Shown here piece after piece: positions 1 to 5,388 of a stretch of 5,388 bases of DNA. Position 1 is the stretch's first letter. Every line of letters begins with the position of its first letter. Location: positions 1 to 5,388 of the forward strand of contig JAIKXO010000164.1 in assembly GCA_024684065.1 (NCBI GenBank), written 5' to 3'. A program made the translations under genes and the position numbers. This DNA is from Lachnospiraceae bacterium. Lineage in GTDB: Bacteria; Bacillota_A; Clostridia; Lachnospirales; Lachnospiraceae. The notes under the pieces are model-generated. The model saw nothing but the letters and a program-made list of their open reading frames with translations, was not told where the DNA came from and searched no databases.

Positions 1-796
1 CAAGCCACTCCTGGGGTTTTGCGGCCATCCCGTAGAGCATTTTGTTAAGATCTCCCACGAAATTTTTGGAAATAACAGGAGCGTCTTCATCAAAAAACAA
101 AGGCTGTACTCCGGCTCTCTGCATCAGTTCCCTGTATACAACGAGCGCGCCTTTGTTATTCCAATGCGAGTCCTTCTTATAATACAGAGTCTCGTCCCGG
201 GACTCAAATAACTCCGTAAGATCTGCATGGTTTACGCCCTCTGCAATAAGAAAGGGCCTAAGCCTATCAAGATCGCTGTATTCCGATAATGATCCGGCCC
301 TTGCATCCCTGTAGGCCTTAGGCATATGCTCGCCGTACAGGCTGTTTTTGTTGGGAGCTATGGCAAATACTGCTTTTTTGCCAAGCAGATCACAGTATTC
401 CTGCATTAACAGCATATTATGTGCGATAGCATACAGTTTTCTGTCACTTATGGGATTCTTATGAAGATAATCATCTGTCGAAGCGGTATAGTACAGCCAG
501 TCATCCTCTCCGTAAATCACATTCTGCCTGGCTGATACCGAAAACAGTCCTGCGTTCAGGACGGCAAATAAAGAAACGGTTTCATTTTTTAAGGCTATAT
601 GGTCCGATACGTAATCCGAGATATCATCTGGTAAAGACATATTCAGTTTCCCATCGGTATCCTGAATATGAGGAGATTCTTTAAGATTCCTGTTCTCATA
701 TGAAACAGTCGTCGGGAAAAAAAGCATACCGGCTGAAGGGATCAGCAGAAGTGCCGTAAATGCCAGTATAAAGATAAGATCACTGATTCTCTTCAA
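1..796 (-). CDS. DHHW/AlgX-like SGNH-type protein, membrane anchored, C-terminus cut by window edge
   Basis: Seen: an open frame from a TTG at 796-794 to the window edge gives 265 codons without a stop. A stop codon lies 9 nt upstream of this TTG, so no longer start exists, and a later ATG would lose the N-terminal hydrophobic segment. Residues 7-28 form a single signal-anchor helix. After it come an ENRNL motif (34-38), a YGEDDWLYY strand (95-103), an IAPNKNSLYG segment (146-155), and the hallmark KKDSHWNNKG (207-216). A GDLNKML motif follows near 248. Family knowledge: this layout matches the DHHW and AlgJ/AlgX SGNH-hydrolase-like families, which act outside the membrane with MBOAT acyltransferases in O-acetylating surface polysaccharides. 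The D-x-H of DSHW would be the catalytic Asp/His pair. Relatives are often 350-400 aa, so roughly 100 residues are probably missing. It overlaps the upstream glycosyltransferase by 17 bp, implying translational coupling. The acetylation role is inferred; an MBOAT partner would lie outside the window. Confidence 0.8.
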   Translation of the reverse strand, partial: MKRISDLIFILAFTALLLIPSAGMLFFPTTVSYENRNLKESPHIQDTDGKLNMSLPDDISDYVSDHIALKNETVSLFAVLNAGLFSVSARQNVIYGEDDWLYYTASTDDYLHKNPISDRKLYAIAHNMLLMQEYCDLLGKKAVFAIAPNKNSLYGEHMPKAYRDARAGSLSEYSDLDRLRPFLIAEGVNHADLTELFESRDETLYYKKDSHWNNKGALVVYRELMQRAGVQPLFFDEDAPVISKNFVGDLNKMLYGMAAKPQEWL

Positions 797-1538
797 AGCT
801 CTTTACCTTTTCCTTTGTAAGGCGGACAACCCTGGACTGTGACTGCTTTTTACCCCGTTTCATCAGTCCTTTTACCTGTTTAAGATATTCAACGGTCACT
901 TTTGAACTGAGTTTCGATTCTCCGGCGGGTCTTGCCTGAAATTTATAAGGTATTTCTGCCACGTTTCCATAGGTTCCCATCGCAAGCACTTCTATGAGGA
1001 TCTTCCAGCCTATCGGCTTAAGATCCGCACCCTCTATGATTTCCTTCTTAAACATAAAGAGGCCGCTCGTCGGGTCCGTGATCTTTCTTAGGGAAGGAAG
1101 CAGAATCTTTCCAATATATCTGGCAACAGACGACACCAGCTTTCTGTAAGGTCCAAGGCCTCCGTCACTTCCTCCCGGAATAAACCTGCTGGGAACGCAC
1201 ACATCATAGCCGTTATTTATCACTGAATACATTGACTTAAGTACAGCAGGAGGATGCTGCAGATCTGCATCCATTACAGCTATCAGATCACCCTGCGCAA
1301 GCTCAAAGCCCTTGAGCACTGCAGTTGCAAGGCCGGTCTCTCCCTCTCTGTGGAAAAGTCTTACATTGGGATTTTCCTTAATGACCTTCTCAATGACCTT
1401 TGGCGTGTCATCATTGCTGTCATCTACAAAGATCACCTCATACGGAATACCTCTAAGGGCATAATCTATCTGATTTACAAGATTTCCCACGTTCTCGGAT
1501 TCATTGAATGTGGGTACTACAACAGAAAGCTTGTTCAA
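780..1538 (-). CDS. GT2 family glycosyltransferase, dolichyl/polyprenyl-phosphate mannose synthase-like
   Basis: Seen: 252 residues with the GT-A fold signatures of family 2. These are LSVVVPTFNE at 4-13, FVDDSNDDT at 37-45 (nucleotide binding), and the DXD-type metal site VMDADLQHPP at 88-97. They are followed by SRFIPGG (117-123), DPTSGLFMF (155-163) and GESKLS (206-211). The order and wording of the motifs fit DPM1-type enzymes, which move a sugar from a nucleotide sugar (GDP-mannose in the prototype) to a polyprenyl phosphate at the inner membrane face. The usual bacterial C-terminal transmembrane helices are absent. The tail after about 225 is instead strongly basic (KRGKK and further Lys/Arg), suggesting peripheral membrane attachment. 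The start is TTG, chosen because AAGGAG sits 7 nt upstream and the protein begins directly at the first beta strand. It lies 11 nt after uvrB and overlaps the next gene. The exact sugar and lipid cannot be read from sequence. Confidence 0.9.
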   Translation of the reverse strand: MNKLSVVVPTFNESENVGNLVNQIDYALRGIPYEVIFVDDSNDDTPKVIEKVIKENPNVRLFHREGETGLATAVLKGFELAQGDLIAVMDADLQHPPAVLKSMYSVINNGYDVCVPSRFIPGGSDGGLGPYRKLVSSVARYIGKILLPSLRKITDPTSGLFMFKKEIIEGADLKPIGWKILIEVLAMGTYGNVAEIPYKFQARPAGESKLSSKVTVEYLKQVKGLMKRGKKQSQSRVVRLTKEKVKSFEENQ

Positions 1539-1553
1539 TCCGTTACTCCTTAC
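1539..1553 (-). promoter_or_regulatory. Ribosome binding site overlapping the uvrB stop, supports a TTG start
   Basis: Reading the minus strand, TCG TAA GGAG TAACGGA TTG shows that the uvrB stop codon TAA is part of an AAGGAG Shine-Dalgarno sequence placed 7 nt before the TTG of the glycosyltransferase. The overlap supports both the non-ATG start and translational coupling between the two genes. Confidence 0.8.
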
Positions 1554-3529
1554 GACTTGCCGGCCATTTCCTTAAGGCTTAACATCTGGTCCCTTAATTC
1601 TTTCGCAGTTTCAAAGTCAAGCTCGGCGGCAGCCTTTCTCATGCTCTTTTCAACTTTTTTAATAAGCTTTTCCAGTTCAGCGCTGCTCATGGATTCGGGA
1701 TCCTTTTTAAATCTGAGTTCGTCTTTTGCGATCTCTTTCTTAACGCTTATGAGATCCCTTACCGCCTTCTTTATCGTTGTCGGCGTGATTCCATGCTCTT
1801 CATTATATTTCTGCTGGATCTCTCTTCTTCTCTCGGTCTCCCTGACAGCATTTTTCATTGAATCGGTCATCATGTCGGCATACATAATGACCCTGCCCTC
1901 GGAATTTCTTGCCGCTCTTCCTATTGTCTGGATAAGGGAGGTCTCTGAACGAAGAAATCCCTCTTTATCCGCATCAAGGATCGCAACAAGTGCGATCTCC
2001 GGAATATCAAGACCCTCTCTTAACAGATTGATACCCACTAAAACATCAAATACATCCAGCCTCATGTCACGTATGAGCTCCGCTCTTTCAAGAGTATCTA
2101 TATCTGAGTGGAGGTATCTGACCCTGATATCATTTTCCTTGAGATAATCCGTAAGATCCTCTGCCATTCTCTTTGTAAGAGTGGTCACCATAACCTTGTT
2201 TCCGGCCTTTGTCACCTTTCTTATCTCAGAGATCAGATCATCTATCTGCCCTTTTGAAGGTCTTATCTCAACTTCCGGATCCAGGAGACCCGTGGGTCTT
2301 ATTATCTGTTCTGCCCTTAACAGCTCATGCTCCGCCTCATAGGCGGCGGGAGTAGCTGAAACAAACATCATTTGGTCTATTTTACTCTCAAACTCAGTAA
2401 AGTTCAAGGGACGGTTATCCAGCGCAGAAGGCAGTCTGAAGCCATATTCCACAAGGGTTTCCTTCCTGGAACGGTCGCCGGCATACATGCCTCCTATCTG
2501 CGGTATCGTCATATGGGATTCGTCCACTATTATCAGATAATCATCAGGAAAATAGCTCATGAGAGTATATGGCGTAGCTCCTGGGGCTGCCCCGTACATA
2601 TGCCTGGAGTAGTTCTCTATACCCGAACAGAATCCCGTCTCTTTTAGCATTTCTATATCATATCTTGTTCTTTCCGCTATTCTCTGGGCCTCTAACAGCT
2701 TTCCTTCATTCTCAAAATACTTTATCCGCTCATTAAGCTCTGCCTCGATCGTTTTGGCGGCCTGCTCTATCTTTTCGGGAGGAATGACGTAATGCGAAGC
2801 AGGAAAGACAGCAAAATACTTAAGCTCTGCCTTAACATGTCCTGTCAGGGGATCGGTCTCCACTATGCGGTCGATCTCATCGCCAAAGAATTCGATCCTT
2901 ACAGCCTTGTCCGTTTCCCAGGCAGGAAATATCTCAATAACGTCTCCCAATACCCTGAAGCTTCCTCTTGTATAATCCATCTGATTTCTTTCATAGTTGA
3001 TCCCGACAAGTTCCTTTATGACCTCATCCCTGTCCTTTACCATTCCGGGTCTTAATGAAACGATCATATTGACATAGTCTGAAGGCGAACCGATACCGTA
3101 GATGCAGGAAACGCTGGCAACGACGATAACGTCCCTTCTTTCTGACAGAGAGGCTGTGGCGGAGAGCCTTAATTTGTCTATCTCGTCATTAACATCCGAA
3201 TCCTTCTCAATATAGGTATCGGTAGAAGGAACATAGGCCTCAGGCTGGTAATAATCGTAGTAGGACACAAAGTACTCCACGGCGTTATTGGGGAAGAATT
3301 CCTTCATCTCGCTATAGAGCTGGCCGGCGAGGGTTTTGTTATGGGATATTATCAGTGTCGGTTTATTAAGGGCCGCTATGACGTTCGCCATGGTAAATGT
3401 TTTTCCCGATCCGGTCACGCCAAGCAGGGTCTCAAACTGGTTGCCCGCTTTGAAACCCTCAACTAATTCCTTTATTGCCTGCGGCTGATCGCCGGTTGGC
3501 TTGTAATCTGAGTGTAATTCGAAGTTCAT
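1550..3529 (-). CDS. uvrB: UvrABC excinuclease subunit B
   Basis: DNA damage recognition helicase subunit of nucleotide excision repair. It is loaded on DNA by UvrA, verifies the lesion with its beta-hairpin, and recruits UvrC for dual incision. Seen: 659 residues, the usual family length, starting with the conserved [13 protein letters not shown] near residue 7. Walker A GVTGSGKT is at 37-44. The aromatic beta-hairpin ([22 protein letters not shown] region) spans 89-110. The Walker B/DEAD-type box DESH is at 336-339 and SATP (motif III) at 391-394. [11 protein letters not shown] is at 501-511 and motif [11 protein letters not shown] at 534-542. The C-terminal UVR domain that contacts UvrC covers about 617-652. 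No motif is damaged, so the protein should be functional. The ATG is preceded by GAGGG with a rather long 12-nt gap. It is the first gene of an apparent three-gene operon. A consensus LexA box about 80 nt upstream points to SOS induction, and a perfect inverted repeat lies in the leader. Confidence 0.98.
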   Translation of the reverse strand: MNFELHSDYKPTGDQPQAIKELVEGFKAGNQFETLLGVTGSGKTFTMANVIAALNKPTLIISHNKTLAGQLYSEMKEFFPNNAVEYFVSYYDYYQPEAYVPSTDTYIEKDSDVNDEIDKLRLSATASLSERRDVIVVASVSCIYGIGSPSDYVNMIVSLRPGMVKDRDEVIKELVGINYERNQMDYTRGSFRVLGDVIEIFPAWETDKAVRIEFFGDEIDRIVETDPLTGHVKAELKYFAVFPASHYVIPPEKIEQAAKTIEAELNERIKYFENEGKLLEAQRIAERTRYDIEMLKETGFCSGIENYSRHMYGAAPGATPYTLMSYFPDDYLIIVDESHMTIPQIGGMYAGDRSRKETLVEYGFRLPSALDNRPLNFTEFESKIDQMMFVSATPAAYEAEHELLRAEQIIRPTGLLDPEVEIRPSKGQIDDLISEIRKVTKAGNKVMVTTLTKRMAEDLTDYLKENDIRVRYLHSDIDTLERAELIRDMRLDVFDVLVGINLLREGLDIPEIALVAILDADKEGFLRSETSLIQTIGRAARNSEGRVIMYADMMTDSMKNAVRETERRREIQQKYNEEHGITPTTIKKAVRDLISVKKEIAKDELRFKKDPESMSSAELEKLIKKVEKSMRKAAAELDFETAKELRDQMLSLKEMAGKS

Positions 3530-3553
3530 TTTCGTTTAAAACCCTCATGAAAT

Positions 3554-3587
3554 AAGAATGGTACACAACTTGTAGTGTACCATTCTT
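3554..3587. repeat. Perfect 13-bp inverted repeat with 8-nt loop in the uvrB leader
   Basis: AAGAATGGTACAC (3554-3566) and its exact reverse complement GTGTACCATTCTT (3575-3587) flank an 8-nt spacer, AACTTGTA. The structure lies 24 nt upstream of the uvrB start codon and downstream of the LexA box. As RNA it would form a 13-bp stem with about 5 GC pairs. On the minus strand it is followed by CTTATTTC, a weak U tract, so it could be a leaky terminator or attenuator ahead of uvrB, a leader-stabilising hairpin, or a DNA operator for a dimeric regulator. A poor candidate sigma-A promoter (TAGACG, 17 bp, TACACT) would overlap its upstream arm. The function is not decided by the sequence. Confidence 0.8.
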
Positions 3588-3610
3588 TGAGACCCGCGTC
3601 TACAGGTTCT

Positions 3611-3624
3611 GGAACGTTTGTTCG
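3611..3624 (-). promoter_or_regulatory. LexA (SOS) box upstream of uvrB
   Basis: The minus strand reads CGAACAAACGTTCC, a full match to the Bacillus-type SOS box CGAAC-RNRY-GTTYC. Directly downstream, CAGAAC adds a third half-site (GAAC-AAAC-GTTC-CA-GAAC). uvrB is a classic member of the LexA regulon in Firmicutes. The box is about 80 nt upstream of its ATG and in the right orientation. An AATAAT hexamer on the minus strand (3627-3632) just upstream could be the -10 element, which would place the box over the transcription start. No convincing -35 accompanies it. Repression by LexA with release after DNA damage is inferred from family knowledge. Confidence 0.8.
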
Positions 3625-3645
3625 TATTATTTGTCTTTTCCCCGA

Positions 3646-3668
3646 TTGCGGGAGCCGTTTGCGGGAGC
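3646..3668. repeat. Two tandem copies of TTGCGGGAGC, 13-bp period
   Basis: TTGCGGGAGC occurs at 3646-3655 and again at 3659-3668, separated by CGT. Both copies lie between the putative gene remnant and the LexA box, upstream of uvrB. They are more GC-rich than the surrounding DNA. A local duplication or a tandem protein-binding site is possible. No matching known motif is recognised. Confidence 0.5.
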
Positions 3669-3678
3669 GTCCTACCAT

Positions 3679-3850
3679 TCAGCCATACTCCTTCTGTTTC
3701 AATACCCGCTCCACCGGCACCCAGCCGATGTACTTCGGATGATCCCGTTTGCCTCATCCGGATTCATTTCCCACAAAAACAGCCTGTCTGTGGTTATCAA
3801 TTCCAAACCGTCACACCTCTTTCTTGGCTTCCAGTAAGTTTGAAACTTTC
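3679..3850 (-). pseudogene. Frameshifted remnant of an unrecognised protein C-terminus
   Basis: Reading the minus strand from the end of the upstream regulator gene, one frame gives a protein-like stretch: KFQTYWKPRKRCDGLELI, then TTDRLFLWEMNPDEANG. The adjacent frame then continues with DHPKYIGW and VPVERVLKQKEYG and stops at 3681-3679. Adding one G to the GGG run near 3743-3745 joins both pieces into a continuous, well-composed sequence rich in Trp, Tyr and charged residues. This is what a single-base deletion in a real coding sequence would leave. No start codon or ribosome binding site is visible, and the first piece runs back into the regulator gene in another frame, so only a C-terminal relic is likely. 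I do not recognise the family. The alternative is chance coding-like sequence in a 321-bp gap. Confidence 0.35.
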
Positions 3851-4522
3851 CTATCCAAACAATATACCTGCCGCCTTCTCAAGTTCTCTTCTTTCCTGTG
3901 AGTCGTCATATCCGCTTTCTTTGTCATCTATTCCCTTTACAGGATCGATTGAAAACAGGCCGTCGCGGTTACAGTAAAAGAATATCCTTCTTACTCCTCT
4001 GATCTTAAACCGAGCTTCAGCATTCCCTTCCGGATAAAGCTTCACCATCTGCATATCATCTGATGAAGCCGCCGCCACAAAAGAAATATAATGCTCCTTC
4101 GTCATGCTGTGGTCGATACGCACATAATACTCATCCTCAACACGTTCAATGAAAACCATGTGATGCTCATCCGTCGACTCTGCCTCCAAAGGAGTAAGCT
4201 GGATGCCGTGACAGTGAATCGCAGCTTCTCCCATGCTGTGTATCACATTCCTGCAAACCGGACAGACATAAAATATCGACCGCAGCATGTTTGCTGATAC
4301 ATTTGCATTATGAATGGTATTGCCGGATATCAGCTCAGTAACCGAAATCCTGAATGCCTCCGCAATGGGTTCCAGCAAGGTAATGTCCGGAAGACCTCTT
4401 GAAGTTTCCCATTTTGACACGCTTTTGTCACTCACTCCCAGTCTTTCTGCCAGATCGCGCTGTGTCATCCTGTTCTTTTCCCGCAGTTCCTTAATGATTG
4501 TTCCTGTAACATATTGGTTCAT
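3851..4522 (-). CDS. XRE-family regulator fused to a desulfoferrodoxin/superoxide reductase-like domain
   Basis: Seen: residues 6-66 form a Cro/C1 helix-turn-helix (MTQRDLAERLGVSDKSVSKW at 19-38 is the DNA-reading core). After a short linker, residues 85-113 resemble a desulforedoxin zinc/iron ribbon: CPVC (87-90), then C104-H105 where the family has Cys-Cys. Residues 119-193 align by eye with the superoxide reductase beta domain. They contain EHH (119-121), DHSMTKEHYI (137-146), YPEGNAEARF (163-172) and FYCNRDGLF (182-190). In superoxide reductase, four His and one Cys bind the iron. Here H121, H138, H144 and C184 are present, but the fourth His position is D187, and the active-site Lys is H120. 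It may therefore sense iron or oxidants rather than reduce superoxide; this is inference. Start ATG 4522 was chosen because GGAGGTGA lies 8 nt upstream; the in-frame ATG at 4540 lacks a ribosome site. A charged 30-residue tail follows the domain. Confidence 0.9.
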   Translation of the reverse strand: MNQYVTGTIIKELREKNRMTQRDLAERLGVSDKSVSKWETSRGLPDITLLEPIAEAFRISVTELISGNTIHNANVSANMLRSIFYVCPVCRNVIHSMGEAAIHCHGIQLTPLEAESTDEHHMVFIERVEDEYYVRIDHSMTKEHYISFVAAASSDDMQMVKLYPEGNAEARFKIRGVRRIFFYCNRDGLFSIDPVKGIDDKESGYDDSQERRELEKAAGILFG

Positions 4523-4579
4523 ATTCGTTCTCACCTCCATGTGCAGATCTTAATTCGATTTTTCTGATAATGGTACCTA

Positions 4580-4610
4580 CGGAAAGTAGAGTCAGACGGA
4601 ATACCTTCCG
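4580..4610 (-). promoter_or_regulatory. Alternative hairpins in the regulator's leader
   Basis: On the minus strand CGGAA (4610-4606) can pair with TTCCG (4601-4597) across a 4-nt GGTA loop. The same 5' segment, CGGAAGG (4610-4604), can instead pair with CTTTCCG (4586-4580), with one G-U pair and a 17-nt loop. The two structures are mutually exclusive. They lie about 60-90 nt upstream of the regulator start codon and overlap a possible 9-codon ORF. No U tract follows either stem, so if functional they would more likely act on translation or RNA stability than as a terminator. Confidence 0.35.
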
Positions 4611-4621
4611 GTTATGTTCAT
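4592..4621 (-). other. Possible 9-residue leader ORF upstream of the XRE-desulfoferrodoxin gene
   Basis: ATG at 4621-4619 opens MNITGRYSV and ends with TGA at 4594-4592. A GGGGAG sequence lies 5 nt before the ATG, a usable ribosome binding site. It sits a few bases downstream of the predicted transcription start and covers the first half of the alternative hairpins. There is no obvious codon bias typical of amino-acid attenuation. Such short ORFs also occur by chance. Confidence 0.25.
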
Positions 4622-4642
4622 ATTGTCTCCCCATCTTCCTTT

Positions 4643-4671
4643 GTAATATGTCTATTATTTCAGGTTGTAAA
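4643..4671 (-). promoter_or_regulatory. Candidate sigma-A promoter for the XRE-desulfoferrodoxin gene
   Basis: The minus strand has TTTACA (4671-4666, 5 of 6 to the -35 consensus), a 17-bp spacer, and TATTAC (4648-4643, 4 of 6 to the -10 consensus). Transcription would begin near 4636 and leave a leader of about 115 nt before the start codon at 4522. It is the best promoter match I found in this intergenic region. The weak -10 leaves real doubt. Confidence 0.45.
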
Positions 4672-4780
4672 GAGTTTGTTGAAATATGGATGCCATTCTT
4701 GCCTTTCTATTTCAAGTTCAAAGCAACTACAACAATCATATGAATTTTGCGTAGTGCCGTCGCGGACAATTGGGTAACCA

Positions 4781-4812
4781 ATAGTACACCGCAAAAATAG
4801 CTATAGTACATC
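4781..4812. repeat. Direct repeat ATAGTACAYC, two copies 22 bp apart
   Basis: ATAGTACACC (4781-4790) and ATAGTACATC (4803-4812) differ at one base. Their 22-bp spacing is about two helical turns, so they would lie on the same DNA face. A short inverted repeat, ATTGG-GTAA-CCAAT (4769-4782), is next to the first copy. They follow the end of the TfoX-like gene and lie about 110 bp upstream of the candidate promoter. They may be protein-binding sites, but chance is not excluded. Confidence 0.3.
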
Positions 4813-4816
4813 CTAT

Positions 4817-5134
4817 TCAAGCTTTCTTTTTCTTTGGTGCCGGTAATTCCTCATACATTGCTTCGACCAGTTCACACAGAAACTCCCGGTTATCAACATC
4901 ATCCATCAGGATCATTTCCTTCGCTCCATCATAAGGAAGCTCCATCGTTGCGTCCGGCATCAGCTTCGATGCCGCCGGAACAGGTTTAACCAAAAGCCTG
5001 TCATCATAAATGCCGCCGAACACTCTGCCGCGATAATACAGGATATATTCTCCCATCATTGCCCTGTGACTTATTTCATCAAGTCCGGACAACTGCTCCA
5101 ACACAAAATCCAAATACTCTTTCGTTGATGCCAT
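4817..5134 (-). CDS. TfoX N-terminal domain protein
   Basis: Seen: a complete 105-residue protein made almost entirely of one TfoX N-terminal domain. It begins with an amphipathic helix (KEYLDFVLEQLSGL, 5-18). The family signature follows: RAMMGEYILYYRGRVFGGIYDD (24-45), then RLLVKP (46-51) and a C-terminal helix around 83-95, ending in a lysine cluster (KKKK). In gamma-proteobacteria TfoX/Sxy regulates competence, but the short single-domain Firmicute proteins have no assigned function, and I do not infer competence here. AAGGAGG lies 9 nt before the ATG and is embedded in the last codons of the upstream GyrI-like gene, whose stop is 4 nt away, so the pair is probably co-translated. No clear rho-independent terminator follows; a 5-bp AATAG/CTATT stem with a T run is the only hint. 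Confidence 0.9.
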   Translation of the reverse strand: MASTKEYLDFVLEQLSGLDEISHRAMMGEYILYYRGRVFGGIYDDRLLVKPVPAASKLMPDATMELPYDGAKEMILMDDVDNREFLCELVEAMYEELPAPKKKKA

Positions 5135-5138
5135 AAGC

Positions 5139-5388
5139 TTATTCCTCCTTTGCCTTGATCGGATGCCTGATCACGGTTTTCAGTTTCTCCGGCGCAACCT
5201 TCCTGGCATCGCTCAGATAGATCTCATGATGAAGGCGCTTATCCGTAATATCCAGCTCATAACCCTGCTGTTCCATAAACTCGTGCATCATAGCCACCGT
5301 AACAGGCTCATCATCATAAGAACCGATATGCATACACTGTACGCACAACCCTTCCGCAACTGTCAGGAACTCCACCTTAGAGAAATCC
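5139..5388 (-). CDS. GyrI-like small-molecule-binding domain protein, C-terminal part
   Basis: Seen: 82 codons, open at the window edge and ending in TAA. The frame continues upstream of the GTG at 5375 with DFSK, so that GTG is an internal valine and the gene is 5'-truncated by the window. The sequence carries the second repeat of the GyrI-like/SOUL-related fold: EGLCVQCMHIGSYDDEPVTV, then a helix with EFMEQQGY, then RLHHEIYLSDARKVAPEKL and the closing strand KTVIRHPI. Stand-alone proteins of this type are usually about 200 residues and bind hydrophobic small molecules; some relatives hydrolyse cyclopropanoids. Which role applies here cannot be told from the fragment. It lies 4 nt before the TfoX-like gene, so both probably share a transcript and perhaps a stress-related job. 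Confidence 0.88.
   Translation of the reverse strand, partial: DFSKVEFLTVAEGLCVQCMHIGSYDDEPVTVAMMHEFMEQQGYELDITDKRLHHEIYLSDARKVAPEKLKTVIRHPIKAKEE

Noticed and set aside
1254..2147. Plus-strand open frame of 297 codons
   Set aside because: It runs antisense across the 5' half of the glycosyltransferase and the 3' third of uvrB, both conserved proteins. Its translation is low-complexity Ser/Leu-rich and has no ribosome site or domain.
2372..3055. Two plus-strand open frames of 87-91 codons inside uvrB
   Set aside because: They are antisense shadows of the conserved uvrB frame, with no protein-like motifs.
3545..3757. Minus-strand 70-codon open frame upstream of uvrB
   Set aside because: It runs through the LexA box and the inverted repeat and has no ribosome binding site. 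Its composition is unlike the neighbouring genes, and the adjacent frames look more like real protein relics.
3836..3848. Palindrome AAGTTT-G-AAACTT just after the regulator stop codon
   Set aside because: The single-base centre cannot form an RNA loop without losing pairs, and no T run follows. It is AT-rich and short enough to be chance.
3618..3977. Plus-strand open frames of 68-119 codons opposite the regulator's end and the gap
   Set aside because: No ribosome binding site, Ser/Pro-rich shadow composition, and they overlap the conserved C-terminus of the XRE-desulfoferrodoxin gene.
4091..4553. Plus-strand open frames of 68 and 79 codons
   Set aside because: Both are antisense to the regulator gene and lack motifs or start signals.
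4788..4816. Rho-independent terminator after the TfoX-like gene
   Set aside because: Only a 5-bp AATAG/CTATT stem with a 12-nt loop precedes the T run; too weak to call.
1..5388. CRISPR array, tRNA/rRNA genes or insertion sequence
   Set aside because: No regularly spaced repeats, no tRNA-like cloverleaf segments, no rRNA sequence and no transposase or paired terminal repeats were seen on either strand.

Overview
The window looks like chromosomal DNA from a low-to-moderate GC Firmicute, most likely a Lachnospiraceae-type clostridium (Butyrivibrio or a relative). This is inferred from strong AGGAGG-type ribosome binding sites, TTG starts, a Bacillus/Clostridium-type SOS box, and the style of the GyrI-like, TfoX-like and XRE-desulfoferrodoxin proteins. 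No taxon-specific marker was available. Every gene I can support lies on the minus strand, so transcription runs from high to low coordinates.

Right end (5388 to 4817): the C-terminal part of a GyrI-like small-molecule-binding protein, cut by the window edge, is followed after 4 nt by a complete TfoX N-terminal-domain protein. The two look translationally coupled.

Middle (4816 to 3530): a 294-bp intergenic region carries a candidate promoter, a possible 9-codon leader ORF overlapping two alternative hairpins, and short direct repeats. It leads into an XRE-family regulator whose C-terminal half is a desulfoferrodoxin/superoxide-reductase-like domain. Most metal ligands are in place, but one expected histidine of the catalytic iron site is aspartate. 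Downstream of it, the 321-bp gap before uvrB holds what looks like a short frameshifted gene remnant, a 10-bp tandem repeat, a consensus LexA (SOS) box and a perfect 13-bp inverted repeat.

Left end (3529 to 1): uvrB (complete, all helicase motifs intact), then a GT2 dolichyl-phosphate-mannose-synthase-like glycosyltransferase starting at TTG 11 nt after uvrB, then a DHHW/AlgX-like membrane-anchored SGNH-type protein. The last gene also starts at TTG, overlaps the glycosyltransferase by 17 bp and runs off the window. The tight spacing suggests one operon, in which an SOS-controlled nucleotide excision repair gene is co-transcribed with genes for envelope glycan modification.

The two most notable points are the HTH-superoxide-reductase fusion with an altered active site, and the coupling of an SOS-box uvrB to envelope-glycan genes.
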